Shown here: piece by piece, positions 54,460 to 63,086 of the stretch
How the letters are laid out: each line of letters starts with the position of its first letter
Numbering within the stretch: position 1 is the first letter of the stretch
Source of the DNA: Bifidobacterium sp. ESL0690
GTDB lineage: Bacteria > Actinomycetota > Actinomycetes > Actinomycetales > Bifidobacteriaceae
Length of the DNA: 64,000 nucleotides
Assembly: GCF_029392315.1 (NCBI RefSeq)
Contig: NZ_CP113939.1
Span: 310,001-374,000 of the forward strand
Direction: 5' to 3'
Notes under the pieces: model-generated
What the model was told of the DNA's origin: nothing
The model's database searches: none
The model's input: only the letters and a program-made list of their open reading frames with translations
Translations under genes and position numbers: made by a program

Positions 54460-55659
54460 ATGACCAATTCGCCCAATTCAAAGGGGCGCTTCGGCATCCA
54501 CGGGGGCCAGTACATCCCCGAGACGCTGATGGGCGCCGTCAACGAGCTGGAGGAGGCCTACAATCATTACAAAAATGATCCCGACTTCCTCGCCGAACTC
54601 GACGACCTCGAGAAAAAGTACGCCGGCCGTCCGTCGCTGTTGTATTACGCAGAGAACATGACTAAGGACCTCGGCGGCGCGAAGGTGTATCTGAAGCGCG
54701 AGGATCTGAACCATACCGGCGCGCATAAGATTAACAATGCGCTGGGCCAGGCGTTGCTCGCCAAGCATATGGGCAAGACCCGTCTGATTGCTGAAACCGG
54801 CGCGGGCCAGCACGGCGTTGCCACGGCAACCGTCGCGGCGCTTTTCGGCATGGACTGCGTGGTCTACATGGGCCAGAAGGATATGGAACGCCAGGCGCTG
54901 AATGTCTACCGCATGCGGCTGCTCGGTGCGGAAGTGCGCGGGGTGACCACCGGCACCGGCACGCTCAAAGACGCGGTGTCCGAGACGTTCCGCGAATGGA
55001 CGCGTCGCATTTCCGACACCCACTACTGCCTCGGCTCCTGCATGGGCCCGCACCCCTTCCCGACGATGGTGCGCGACTTCCAGTCCGTCATCTCCAAGGA
55101 AGCCCGCAAGCAGATTCTTGAGGACGAAGGCAAACTTCCGGCCGCGGTGATCGCGTGCGTCGGCGGCGGTTCCAACGCTATCGGCAGCTTTTACAACTTC
55201 ATCAACGACAAGGACGTGCAGCTCATCGGCTGCGAGGCGGCCGGCCGCGGCATCGACACCAAGGAGACGGCGGCGACCATGAACACCGGTTCGCTCGGCA
55301 TCTTCCACGGCATGAAGAGCTACTTCTGCCAGAACGAATACGGTCAGATCGCGCCGGTCTACACGATTTCCGCCGGCCTCGACTACCCGGGCGTCGGCCC
55401 CGAGCATGCGGCTCTGAAGGATTCCGGACGCGCCCAATACGTGCCGATTAATGACGAAGAGGCGGTTGACGCTTTCGAATATCTGAGCCGTACCGAGGGC
55501 ATCATTCCGGCCATCGAAAGCGCGCACGCCGTGGCCTACGCCATGAAACTCGCGCCGACGCTGCCAAAAGACCAAAGTATCATCGTCACCCTTTCCGGGC
55601 GTGGCGACAAGGATGTGGCGGCCATGGCCCGCTACCGTGGGGAGGATCTTCATGACTGA
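54460..55659 (+). CDS. trpB: Tryptophan synthase beta chain
   Basis: 399 residues; ATG after AAGGAGCAATCTC. It condenses indole with serine using [30 protein letters not shown] opens the protein. The PLP Lys is in [17 protein letters not shown], the conserved Glu in [18 protein letters not shown], and the phosphate loop in [30 protein letters not shown] and [17 protein letters not shown] complete the signature. The TrpB1-type length of 399 is standard. Confidence 0.98.
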   Translation: MTNSPNSKGRFGIHGGQYIPETLMGAVNELEEAYNHYKNDPDFLAELDDLEKKYAGRPSLLYYAENMTKDLGGAKVYLKREDLNHTGAHKINNALGQALLAKHMGKTRLIAETGAGQHGVATATVAALFGMDCVVYMGQKDMERQALNVYRMRLLGAEVRGVTTGTGTLKDAVSETFREWTRRISDTHYCLGSCMGPHPFPTMVRDFQSVISKEARKQILEDEGKLPAAVIACVGGGSNAIGSFYNFINDKDVQLIGCEAAGRGIDTKETAATMNTGSLGIFHGMKSYFCQNEYGQIAPVYTISAGLDYPGVGPEHAALKDSGRAQYVPINDEEAVDAFEYLSRTEGIIPAIESAHAVAYAMKLAPTLPKDQSIIVTLSGRGDKDVAAMARYRGEDLHD

Positions 55660-55759
55660 GACAACCAAGGCCAACGGTGCAAATGCCGCAACCGATGTGA
55701 AGACTATGGTCAACGGAAACAGGCGGAGTGATGAAAACGTTGTGAAAGGATGCAACTGA
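55652..55759 (+). CDS. 35-codon frame beginning like trpA (possible partial duplication)
   Basis: The frame opens [20 protein letters not shown], overlaps the last codons of trpB by 8 bp, and ends TGA at 55757-55759, one base before the trpA ATG. Its first 14 nt (ATGACTGAGACAAC) are identical to the trpA start at 55761, and the next codons are similar. This looks like a tandem duplication of the trpA 5' end. It may serve as a coupling peptide between trpB and trpA or be a relic. Confidence 0.4.
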   Translation: MTETTKANGANAATDVKTMVNGNRRSDENVVKGCN

Positions 55760-55760
55760 T

Positions 55761-56597
55761 ATGACTGAGACAACACAGGCCCAACAGGGCGCTCGCCGTT
55801 CCCGCATTTTGCAAGCGTTCACCGCCCCCGACGGCAGCCGCCGCAAGGCTTTCATCCCGTTCGTCACGGTCGGCGATCCCTCGATCGCGTTGACCGAAAA
55901 GCTGGTGCCGGCCATGATCGACGCCGGTGCGGATCTGATCGAGCTGGGCGTTCCCTTCTCCGACCCGACGGCCGAAGGGCCGGTCATTCAGGAAGCCAGC
56001 AACCGCGCGCTTTCCGCCGGAACGACGACCGATGACGCCTTCGCGTTGGTCGAGCGTCTGCGCCAAGACCATAAGATCGAGACGCCGATGGTCTTCATGA
56101 CCTACGCCAACGTGCTCTATTCCTACGGCCTCGAGCGTTTCGCACACCGCGCTGCGGAAGTCGGGCTCGACGGCGTGATTCTGCCGGACGTGCCGCACGA
56201 GGAAAAGCCGGAATTCGACGAGCCGTTGGCCGCCGAGGGGCTTGATTTGGTCAGCCTCATCGCGCCGACCTCGCACGAGCGCATCCACAGCATCGCTTCG
56301 GACGCGAAGGGCTTCATTTATTGCGTGAGCTCGCTCGGCGTCACCGGCGTGCGCAAGGAAATCACCAGCGATGTGAAGGGGATGGTGCGCGAAGTGCGTT
56401 CCGTCACCGACGTGCCGGCCGCCATCGGCTTCGGCATCTCCACCCCCGAGCAGGCCGCCACCATGGCCGCCGATTCGGACGGTGCCATCGTCGGCTCGGC
56501 TATCGTGCGTCTCGTCGGCAAATACGGCGAAGACGCGGTGCCGTACGTCACCGATTACGTTCGTTCGCTGGCCGAGGCCGTTCACGGGCTGGACTGA
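55761..56597 (+). CDS. trpA: Tryptophan synthase alpha chain
   Basis: 278 residues. It cleaves indole-3-glycerol phosphate to indole, which tunnels to TrpB. FIPFVTVGDPSIALTEKLVPAMIDAGADLIELGVPFSDPTAEGPVIQEASNRAL carries the catalytic Glu and Asp. Then PMVFMTYANVLYSYGLERFAHRAAEVGLDGVILPDVPHEE, FIYCVSSLGVTGVR, and PAAIGFGISTPEQAATMA. The start is preceded by GAAAGGATGCAACTGAT. Last structural gene of the operon. Confidence 0.98.
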   Translation: MTETTQAQQGARRSRILQAFTAPDGSRRKAFIPFVTVGDPSIALTEKLVPAMIDAGADLIELGVPFSDPTAEGPVIQEASNRALSAGTTTDDAFALVERLRQDHKIETPMVFMTYANVLYSYGLERFAHRAAEVGLDGVILPDVPHEEKPEFDEPLAAEGLDLVSLIAPTSHERIHSIASDAKGFIYCVSSLGVTGVRKEITSDVKGMVREVRSVTDVPAAIGFGISTPEQAATMAADSDGAIVGSAIVRLVGKYGEDAVPYVTDYVRSLAEAVHGLD

Positions 56598-56645
56598 GGA
56601 TTTCGTAAGTAAGACAGAGTAATTAAGTAAGGTATAGCAATAAGG

Positions 56646-56686
56646 AATCGCGGGCACATTCGTCGTCAAACGTTGTGCCCGCGATT
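56646..56686 (+). terminator. Terminator-like hairpin of the trp operon
   Basis: AATCGCGGGCACA (56646-56658) and TGTGCCCGCGATT (56674-56686) form a perfect 13-bp stem 49 nt past the trpA stop. The following T-run is short (TTTGCTGCT). Confidence 0.8.
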
Positions 56687-56687
56687 T

Positions 56688-57105
56688 GCTGCTAGGAAAC
56701 TGCATTTAACAATTATCTAGGGTCCGTTTCCCTGCATGAAACTGTGTTTGTGATTGAATCGTTCGTGTGTCCGCATTTTGCCGCTGGTAAACAGCATCTG
56801 ATTTGTGTTTAAAGTCCGTTTTCCAGCAGTAAAGACAGTTGGTGCTGGTAAACGACATCTAACGAGTGCTTGTAGTCTGTTTCGCAGCAGCAGTACGGGT
56901 TGGTGCTGGTAAACTGCATCTAACAGTTGTTTAAAGTCCGTTTTCCAGCACTAAGTTCTTAAGGTTGATGGTCTTTTGCATTTTGGTACATGTTGATGCT
57001 GGTAAACAGCATCTAACGAATGTTTGTAGTCTGTTCCCCAGCGGTAAAGACGGTCGGTGCTGGGAAAGTGCATCTTGTGATTGCTGAAAGTCCGTTTTTC
57101 GACAC
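56688..57105 (+). repeat. Array of six 49-nt palindromic units (GCTGGTAAAC family)
   Basis: Units start near 56688, 56781, 56842, 56903, 56997 and 57057. The common form has left arm GTGCTGGTAAAC, core GCATCTAAC and TTTAAAGTCC, and right arm GTTTTCCAGCAC. Neighbouring starts are 60-61 bp apart, except two gaps of about 94. Spacers of 12 nt are also similar (TAAAGACAGTTG, CAGTACGGGTTG, TAAAGACGGTCG). The array fills the gap between trpA and the YggS-like gene. Two more copies, inverted, are at 22851-22967. Confidence 0.85.
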
Positions 57106-57230
57106 TAAAATGTGTCGGACGTAAATCGACGGCAGAATCGTGATTTGATTTTCGTTATTCCTATATATTTCTGCACGATGACATGGGCATGCATAATATG
57201 GATGCGGACAATCGAAGTGGGAAGCGGGGA

Positions 57231-58163
57231 ATGATGACTGCTTATATGGATCATAAGGATCTCGCCAACGAGGTCATTGACGAGGCGCGAATCAAGGAAA
57301 TCACGGACGGCGTGCATCGAGTGCTTGATGACATTGCGCAAGCCGAGACGGCATCCGGCCGTGAATCTGGGTCGGTGAAACTGCTTGCGGCCACTAAAAC
57401 CCGCGATGTCGGCGAAATCATGGCTGCCATCGACGCCGGCGTACGCATGATCGGCGAGAACCGTCCGCAGGAAATCTCCGCCAAGGCCGAAGGCTTGATT
57501 CGCCAGTGCGCGCAGCGCGGCTTTTCGCTCGGTGCCGCTGCGAACGCGCAAAATACCAGTGGTTCCAACGGTTTAGTTGCCGTCGATACTCAGAACGCCA
57601 GCGGCTCTCAGAGTTCTGTCACCGAGGCCGCATCAGGTGCAAACGGTTCCACTACTTCTCAATCCTCATCAAATGGCCATATTCCGTTCCATCTCATCGG
57701 TCAGCTGCAATCCAACAAAATCGGCAAGGTGCTCCCTTACGTTGACACCATCGAATCCGTCGGCTCGCTTGACGAGGCGCAGAAAATCGCGCGTCGCGCC
57801 GTCGCCCGCCACATCGTCGTCGGCGTGCTGATGGAGGTCAACGAATCCGGCGAGGCTTCGAAATCCGGTTGCGAACCCGACGAAGCGGTCGACCTCGCCT
57901 ATCAGATTGCCGCCATGGAAGGCTTGCAATTGCAGGGTTTGATGACCATCGGCGCCCACGTCGACGATGAAAAGACGATACGCAACGGGTTCGCGCATCT
58001 TCGTGGCACCCGCGACACGATTCTCAAGTCCGGCGAGCCCGGAACGGCGCAATGCCGCGAACTTTCGATGGGCATGACCCACGATATGGACTATGCCGTG
58101 GCGGAAGGTTCGACCATCGTGCGCGTCGGCACCGCGATTTTCGGAGAGCGTGCGTTTATCTGA
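57231..58163 (+). CDS. YggS-type PLP-binding homeostasis protein with an internal insert
   Basis: 310 residues from ATG 57231 (MMTAYMDHKDLA), GGGGA upstream; 57234 and 57183 are alternative starts. Type III fold barrel of the YggS/PROSC family: VKLLAATKTRDVGEIMAAIDAG (PLP Lys in AATKT), RMIGENRPQEISAKAE, HLIGQLQSNKIGKVLPYVDTIESVGSLD, VGVLMEVNESGEASKSG, GLQLQGLMTIGAH, and LSMGMTHDMDYAVAEGSTIVRVGTAIFG. Members bind PLP and maintain vitamin B6 and amino-acid balance without known catalysis. Between the second and third strands (about residues 94-146) there is a Ser/Gly/Asn/Ala-rich insert absent from the family. That insert explains the extra length. Confidence 0.92.
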   Translation: MMTAYMDHKDLANEVIDEARIKEITDGVHRVLDDIAQAETASGRESGSVKLLAATKTRDVGEIMAAIDAGVRMIGENRPQEISAKAEGLIRQCAQRGFSLGAAANAQNTSGSNGLVAVDTQNASGSQSSVTEAASGANGSTTSQSSSNGHIPFHLIGQLQSNKIGKVLPYVDTIESVGSLDEAQKIARRAVARHIVVGVLMEVNESGEASKSGCEPDEAVDLAYQIAAMEGLQLQGLMTIGAHVDDEKTIRNGFAHLRGTRDTILKSGEPGTAQCRELSMGMTHDMDYAVAEGSTIVRVGTAIFGERAFI

Positions 58164-58195
58164 ACTACTGATATTTCAACGTTTTGGGGGAGACG

Positions 58196-58549
58196 ATGAG
58201 AGAACAGGCAAAAATGAAAAGCGGCGTAGGTAAAGTCAAAGGTAGAAATAAAACCGAAGGTCGCGTCATCCGTGTGCGTGCGGTGGTCACCGGCATGGTA
58301 CAAGGCGTCGGCTACCGCTACTTTGCGGTCAACGAGGCGCGTCGTTGCGGCGTGGCCGGCTGGGTGCGTAATCGGCTCGACGGCTCGGTTGAGGTCGAAG
58401 TGCAAGGTGAGCAGAGCCTGGTCGCTTCGTTCGTCGAACGTCTCGGCCATGGCCCGCAATGGGGGCGCGTCGAAAACGTCGCAACGAAGGAAATCCCGCT
58501 TTCCGACAACGAGGGCTTCGAATTCCGCGTCCGCCGCGATGCCATTTGA
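58196..58549 (+). CDS. acyP: Acylphosphatase
   Basis: 117 residues from ATG 58196. The first 25 residues are a Lys-rich extension. The core is RVRAVVTGMVQGVGYRYFAVNEARRCGVAGWVRNRLDGSVEVEVQGEQSLVASFVERLGHGPQWGRVENV. Catalytic Arg is in GVGYR and Asn in GWVRN. It hydrolyses carboxyl-phosphate bonds such as acetyl phosphate. It follows the YggS-like gene by 32 bp and is likely co-transcribed. Confidence 0.95.
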   Translation: MREQAKMKSGVGKVKGRNKTEGRVIRVRAVVTGMVQGVGYRYFAVNEARRCGVAGWVRNRLDGSVEVEVQGEQSLVASFVERLGHGPQWGRVENVATKEIPLSDNEGFEFRVRRDAI

Positions 58550-58558
58550 GTTTGTGTC

Positions 58559-58694
58559 TTTTCCCGCACTAAGTGGGGTTGATGTGCGGGGAAAGTTGTA
58601 TTTAGCGGCTCAGGTTGCGCTTTTTCCCTCACATGTGCCGGGGTTAGTGCGGGGAAAATCGTATTTAGCTGGTTCGTTGAGGTGTTTCCAGTAC
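58559..58694. repeat. Tandem palindromes, GTGCGGGGAAA family
   Basis: Unit one (58584-58631) has arms GTGCGGGGAAA and TTTTTCCCTCAC. Unit two (58647-58694) has GTGCGGGGAAAA and TTTCCAGTAC. Both contain GTATTTAGC near the left arm, and starts are 63 bp apart. A right half unit (TTTTCCCGCAC) precedes them at 58559. They lie between acyP and the FAH-family gene. Confidence 0.7.
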
Positions 58695-58817
58695 AGGTGA
58701 GTCCGTCTGGGGATGAGGCACGAGTAAGCGTCCATGGAGCGGCAGTATTCGGGACTATTTCTGGCCTATTTCGGCTTTTGGCCTATGTAAGACGGGGAAG
58801 TGGCGTAGGCTGAAGGC

Positions 58818-59633
58818 ATGAGAATCGCACGCTATTCCTATAACGATGTTCCGCACTATGCCTTTGTGCAGACCGACAGCAACGACAAGAAGGATTATCT
58901 GGTCGAGCTTGACGGTTATCCCTTCGGCTCCCAGCCAGTGCAGCCCACCGGCGAGCGCCACCTGATCGACGAAGAGGGCATCCGCCTGCTTGCCCCCGTC
59001 ATCCCGTCCAAGGTTTACGGCCTGGCCAAAAACTACGAGGCCCACGCCGAATATATGCATTCCAAGGGCCAGTCTGCCGCCGAGCATGCCCCGAGCGAGA
59101 TGGTCATTTTCATGAAGCCATCCACCTCCGTTATCGGTCCTGACGATCCGATTGTCATTCCCGATTTTTCGAACGATATGAACTTCGAACCGGAAGTGGC
59201 GGTGGTCATGGGCCGTATCGCCAAGAACGTTTCGGTCGAGAAGGCCATGGATTACGTGCTCGGCTTCACCTGCGTCAACGACGTGACGTTGCGCGACCTG
59301 CAGGGCGACGACCCGATGTGGACGCGCGCCAAGGGCTTCGACACTTCCTGCCCGCTCGGCCCGTGGGTCGAGACCGACCTGAACTGGAAAGATGCCAAGA
59401 TTTCCTTCACGCTGAACGGCGAGGATGTGCCCGCCGCTTCTGGCACCACCGCCGACCTGATTCATTCGATTCCCGAGCAAATCGCCGAAATTTCCAGCTT
59501 CGCGACGCTCCTGCCCGGCGACGTCATCATGACCGGAACCCCTAACGCTTCCGGAACGCTGAAGGCGCGCGACGAGGCCATCGTCAACATCGAGGGCATC
59601 GGCTCCCTGCGCAACGTCGTGGTCAAGGGCTGA
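58818..59633 (+). CDS. Fumarylacetoacetate hydrolase family protein
   Basis: 271 residues. The FAH fold is clear: PSKVYGLAKNYEAHAEYM (K-x-x-x-G-x-x-x-N-Y-x-x-H), PSEMVIFMKPSTSVIGPDDPI, NFEPEVAVVMGRIAKNVSVEKAMDYVLGFTCVNDVTLRDLQ (metal-binding E-x-E-x-A-V and D), KGFDTSCPLGPWV and LPGDVIMTGTPNASG. Members act as acylpyruvate hydrolases, oxaloacetate decarboxylases or HpcE-like isomerases; the substrate here is unknown. The N-terminal 60 residues resemble the usual small domain. A terminator follows. Confidence 0.95.
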   Translation: MRIARYSYNDVPHYAFVQTDSNDKKDYLVELDGYPFGSQPVQPTGERHLIDEEGIRLLAPVIPSKVYGLAKNYEAHAEYMHSKGQSAAEHAPSEMVIFMKPSTSVIGPDDPIVIPDFSNDMNFEPEVAVVMGRIAKNVSVEKAMDYVLGFTCVNDVTLRDLQGDDPMWTRAKGFDTSCPLGPWVETDLNWKDAKISFTLNGEDVPAASGTTADLIHSIPEQIAEISSFATLLPGDVIMTGTPNASGTLKARDEAIVNIEGIGSLRNVVVKG

Positions 59634-59701
59634 GCTGAGTCGCGGATTTAACCTCGGTTCGGTATCGAAGTTTCATCAATATATAAGGTATAGGTATCCA
59701 A

Positions 59702-59744
59702 TAGGCCGGCTAGCGGAACCCAAGTTCCGTTGGCCGGTTTGTTT
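59702..59744 (+). terminator. Terminator after the FAH-family gene
   Basis: GGCCGGCTAGCGGAAC pairs with GTTCCGTTGGCCGG over a CCAA loop, followed by TTTGTTTT. Confidence 0.88.
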
Positions 59745-59849
59745 TACCCAGTTCGCTTTTACCTGATAATAATTGTTGAAAGATACGTATAGCGCCGTCG
59801 AAACGACACTTAACAGGTATTTGAATTACAAAACTAGACAATGACCTCT

Positions 59850-59878
59850 AAAACTTGAGTCGAATGGACTCAAGTTTT
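59850..59878. promoter_or_regulatory. HAIR operator (HspR binding site) upstream of clpB
   Basis: CTTGAGT-N7-ACTCAAG (59854-59874) is a perfect match to the HspR-associated inverted repeat of actinobacteria. It is extended by AAAA/TTTT to 11-nt perfect arms. It lies 104 bp upstream of the clpB start codon. HspR represses chaperone genes until heat or unfolded proteins sequester DnaK; clpB is a standard HspR target. Confidence 0.95.
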
Positions 59879-59981
59879 GGGAATAGAACTCCTCCGTTTG
59901 CGGTTGTAATAAGCAGAGATTGAATAATGCCTTGAATTCCAACGATTCACGCTGGAACAGGGCGAACAAACGGAGGAAAAC

Positions 59982-62615
59982 ATGGAACAACAATTTACGA
60001 CCATGGCTCAGGAAGCCATCGGTGACGCGATTCAAAGCGCGTCGGCTGCGGGCAATCCGCAGGTTGACACTCTGCATCTGATGGATGCGCTGCTGCGTCA
60101 GGAAAACAGCGTGGTCACAGGGCTGATCAGCGCCGCGGGCGGGGACCCGAAGGCGATTGGTGCCACCGTGCGCAACGCGTTGGTCGCGCTGCCGAGCGCG
60201 AGCGGTTCTTCGACCTCGCAGCCGCAGGCGAGCCGCCAGTTGACGGCCGCATTGGCTCAGGCCGAGAAGGAAATGCAGAAGATGGGCGACGAATACGTCT
60301 CCACCGAACATCTGCTCATCGGTATCATTGACGCCGCGCCGAACGAGAGCGCAACGATTCTGAAGAACAACGGCGTGACCGCGGAAGCCTTGCGCAAGGC
60401 CGTGCCGAGCGTGCGTGGCGGTGCGAAAGTCACCAGCCCGGACGCCGAAGGCAGCTACAAGGCGCTGGAGAAATACTCCACCGACCTCACGGCGCAGGCG
60501 AAGGAAGGCAAGCTCGACCCGGTCATTGGCCGCGATCAGGAGATCCGCCGCGTCATCCAGATTCTTTCCCGCCGTACCAAGAACAACCCTGTTCTGATCG
60601 GCGAGCCCGGCGTCGGCAAAACCGCCGTCGTCGAAGGCCTGGCGGAACGTATCGTGGCAGGCGACGTGCCCACGACCTTGCAGAACAAGAAGCTCATCAG
60701 CCTTGATTTGGGCTCGATGGTGGCTGGTTCGAAGTACCGTGGCGAATTCGAGGAACGCCTGAAGTCCGTCCTGAACGAAATCAAGAGCGCGAACGGCGAA
60801 ATCATCACCTTCATCGACGAGATTCATACCATCGTCGGCGCGGGTGCGGCCGAAGGCTCCATGGACGCGGGCAATATGCTGAAGCCCATGCTGGCCCGTG
60901 GCGAACTCCGCCTGATTGGCGCGACCACGCTCGACGAATACCGCGAGAACATCGAGAAGGACCCGGCTCTGGAACGTCGTTTCCAGCAGGTCTTCGTCGG
61001 CGAGCCGAGCGTTGAAGACACCATCGCGATTCTGCGCGGCCTGAAGCAGCGTTACGAGGCGCACCACAAGGTGACCATCGGCGACGATGCGCTCGTTGCC
61101 GCCGCCACGCTTTCCAACCGGTATATCACCGGCCGCCAGCTGCCCGACAAGGCCATCGATTTGGTCGACGAGGCCGCTGCGCACCTGCGTATGGAGTTGG
61201 ATAGCCAGCCCGAGGAAATCGATGAGCTACAACGTCGCGAAACCCGTCTTGAGATGGAGGAGATGCAGCTGAAGAAGGCTGAGGATCCTGCCAGCAAGGA
61301 CCGCCTGAAGAAGCTGCAAAGCGACCTGGCGGACACCCGCGAGAAGCTTTCGGGCCTGAAGGCTCGTTGGGACCAGGAAAAGGCCGGCCACAACAAGGTC
61401 GGCGACCTGCGCGCCCAGCTCGACGCCAAGAAGGTGCAGGCCGACAAGTACACCCGCGAGGGCGACTTGGAGAAGGCCAGCAAGATTCTGTACGGCGAAG
61501 TCCCGGCGATTCAGAAGCAACTGGATCTGGCCGAGCAGGCCGCGGACGAAGAGAATGCGAACGGTCAGGAAACCGAGCCGATGGTTCCCGACCACGTGGA
61601 CGCCGATTCGGTGGCGGGCATCGTCTCCGAATGGACCGGCATCCCCGTCGGTCGCCTGATGGAAGGCGAAAACGAGAAGCTTCTGCATATGGAAGACTTC
61701 TTGGGCAAGCGCGTCATCGGCCAGAAGGAAGCCATTCAGGCGGTTTCAGACGCTGTGCGGCGCTCGCGTGCCGGCATCTCCGACCCGAACCGTCCGACCG
61801 GATCGTTCCTCTTCCTGGGCCCGACAGGCGTGGGCAAGACGGAGCTAGCCAAGGCGTTGGCGGACTTCCTCTTCGACGACGAGAAGGCCATGGTGCGTAT
61901 CGACATGAGCGAGTACATGGAAAAGGGTTCCGTGACCCGCCTGATCGGTGCGGCCCCCGGCTACGTCGGTTACGAAGAGGGCGGTCAGTTGACCGAAGCC
62001 GTGCGTCGTCGTCCTTACTCCGTCGTGCTGTTCGACGAGGTTGAGAAGGCGAATCCCGAGATCTTCGACATCCTTCTGCAGGTGCTTGACGACGGTCGAT
62101 TGACCGATGGCCAGGGCAGGACCGTGGACTTCAAGAACACGATTCTCATCATGACTTCGAACCTCGGTTCGCAGTTCCTGGTGCAGCCTGATCTGGACGC
62201 GGAGGCCAAGAAGAAAGCCGTGATGGACGCCGTCCACGCGCACTTCAAGCCGGAATTCCTCAACCGTCTCGACGAGCTGGTCATCTTCCATCCGCTCACC
62301 CGCGAGGAATTGGGCGAGATTGTGGACATCCAGGTCAAGCAGGTTGCGTCGCGTCTCACCGACCGCCGCATCACGCTCGACGTCACCAAGGCCGCGAAGG
62401 AATGGCTCGCCAACGCCGGTTACGACCCGGCTTACGGCGCCCGTCCGCTGCGTCGCCTGGTGCAGACCGAGGTTGGCGACCAGATGGCGAAGATGTTGCT
62501 TTCCGGCAAGGTCCACGACGGTGACACCGTCTTGGTCGACCAGACCGGTGGCGATCACCTCGAGCTGAGCACAATGCCCGAGGATCCGCTGAATGAGGAT
62601 CACGAGGACAAGTGA
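59982..62615 (+). CDS. clpB: Disaggregating chaperone ClpB (Hsp100)
   Basis: 877 residues; ATG preceded by GGAGGAAAAC. It rescues aggregated proteins with DnaK. Two Clp-N repeats (residues 1-145), AAA-1 with Walker [19 protein letters not shown] and Walker [31 protein letters not shown], the middle coiled-coil domain (about 405-530; [23 protein letters not shown]), and AAA-2 with [58 protein letters not shown] and [12 protein letters not shown]. Size and order fit ClpB rather than ClpC or ClpA. Regulated by the HAIR site at 59850-59878. Confidence 0.98.
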   Translation: MEQQFTTMAQEAIGDAIQSASAAGNPQVDTLHLMDALLRQENSVVTGLISAAGGDPKAIGATVRNALVALPSASGSSTSQPQASRQLTAALAQAEKEMQKMGDEYVSTEHLLIGIIDAAPNESATILKNNGVTAEALRKAVPSVRGGAKVTSPDAEGSYKALEKYSTDLTAQAKEGKLDPVIGRDQEIRRVIQILSRRTKNNPVLIGEPGVGKTAVVEGLAERIVAGDVPTTLQNKKLISLDLGSMVAGSKYRGEFEERLKSVLNEIKSANGEIITFIDEIHTIVGAGAAEGSMDAGNMLKPMLARGELRLIGATTLDEYRENIEKDPALERRFQQVFVGEPSVEDTIAILRGLKQRYEAHHKVTIGDDALVAAATLSNRYITGRQLPDKAIDLVDEAAAHLRMELDSQPEEIDELQRRETRLEMEEMQLKKAEDPASKDRLKKLQSDLADTREKLSGLKARWDQEKAGHNKVGDLRAQLDAKKVQADKYTREGDLEKASKILYGEVPAIQKQLDLAEQAADEENANGQETEPMVPDHVDADSVAGIVSEWTGIPVGRLMEGENEKLLHMEDFLGKRVIGQKEAIQAVSDAVRRSRAGISDPNRPTGSFLFLGPTGVGKTELAKALADFLFDDEKAMVRIDMSEYMEKGSVTRLIGAAPGYVGYEEGGQLTEAVRRRPYSVVLFDEVEKANPEIFDILLQVLDDGRLTDGQGRTVDFKNTILIMTSNLGSQFLVQPDLDAEAKKKAVMDAVHAHFKPEFLNRLDELVIFHPLTREELGEIVDIQVKQVASRLTDRRITLDVTKAAKEWLANAGYDPAYGARPLRRLVQTEVGDQMAKMLLSGKVHDGDTVLVDQTGGDHLELSTMPEDPLNEDHEDK

Positions 62616-62703
62616 TTTGACGGTGTGAAGCCGGTTGCGCAACGCGAGTGATAAAAGCGTTTCCCAACGGGTTTCAATAACCGATAGACAGTAATCGTCT
62701 GGC

Positions 62704-62752
62704 AAAGAGCCGGGCTGTCGCAGCAATGCGATGGTTCGGCTCTTTTGTCATT
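62704..62752 (+). terminator. Terminator of clpB
   Basis: AAAGAGCCG pairs with CGGCTCTTT, with a second inner stem (TGTCGCAGCAATGCGA), followed by a T-rich tract; about 90 nt past the stop codon. Confidence 0.85.
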
Positions 62753-62786
62753 TTGGGATTATTATCGTTACTACGCGTACCGATTT

Positions 62787-62835
62787 GCAGCAGGGAACAT
62801 CTTAAGCTTGAAAAGAATCGGTTCAGTGCTGCCAT
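62787..62835. repeat. Diverged palindromic unit after clpB
   Basis: GCAGCAGGGAAC ... GGTTCAGTGCTGC with an ATCTTAAG-type core, about 48 nt, similar in layout to the GCTGGTAAAC family. A weaker relative (GTAGCAGTGAACAG ... CTGTGCTG) follows near 62915-62960. No gene is supported between 62753 and 63086. Confidence 0.45.
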
Positions 62836-63086
62836 AATTGATTGTATGGAAGTTTCCAAAAATAGAAAATCGCGGAATTCCAACCATTTGATGAGCGTAC
62901 GATATTTGACTTGTAGCAGTGAACAGTGAAAATGCGTATAGAATTCATTCTGTGCTGTGCTTGGTTCGAAGATAGAGTTTTATGCGAGCCAGTGTTTTTC
63001 TTAGGGTGTTTGTAATTGATATGGCTGTGCTGTGCTCGCGGTAAAGATGAGTTTTGCCGTGGACAGGCATTATCCTCAGTCTGCTT

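Noticed and set aside
56688..57105. CRISPR array
   Set aside because: Units are palindromic over their whole length, spacers are only 12 nt and similar to each other, and no cas genes are present.
59826..61184. 452-codon open frame antisense to clpB
   Set aside because: Shadow frame; it would also run through the HAIR operator.
62726..62929. 67-codon frame after clpB
   Set aside because: Starts inside the clpB terminator stem and runs through the palindrome; no ribosome site.
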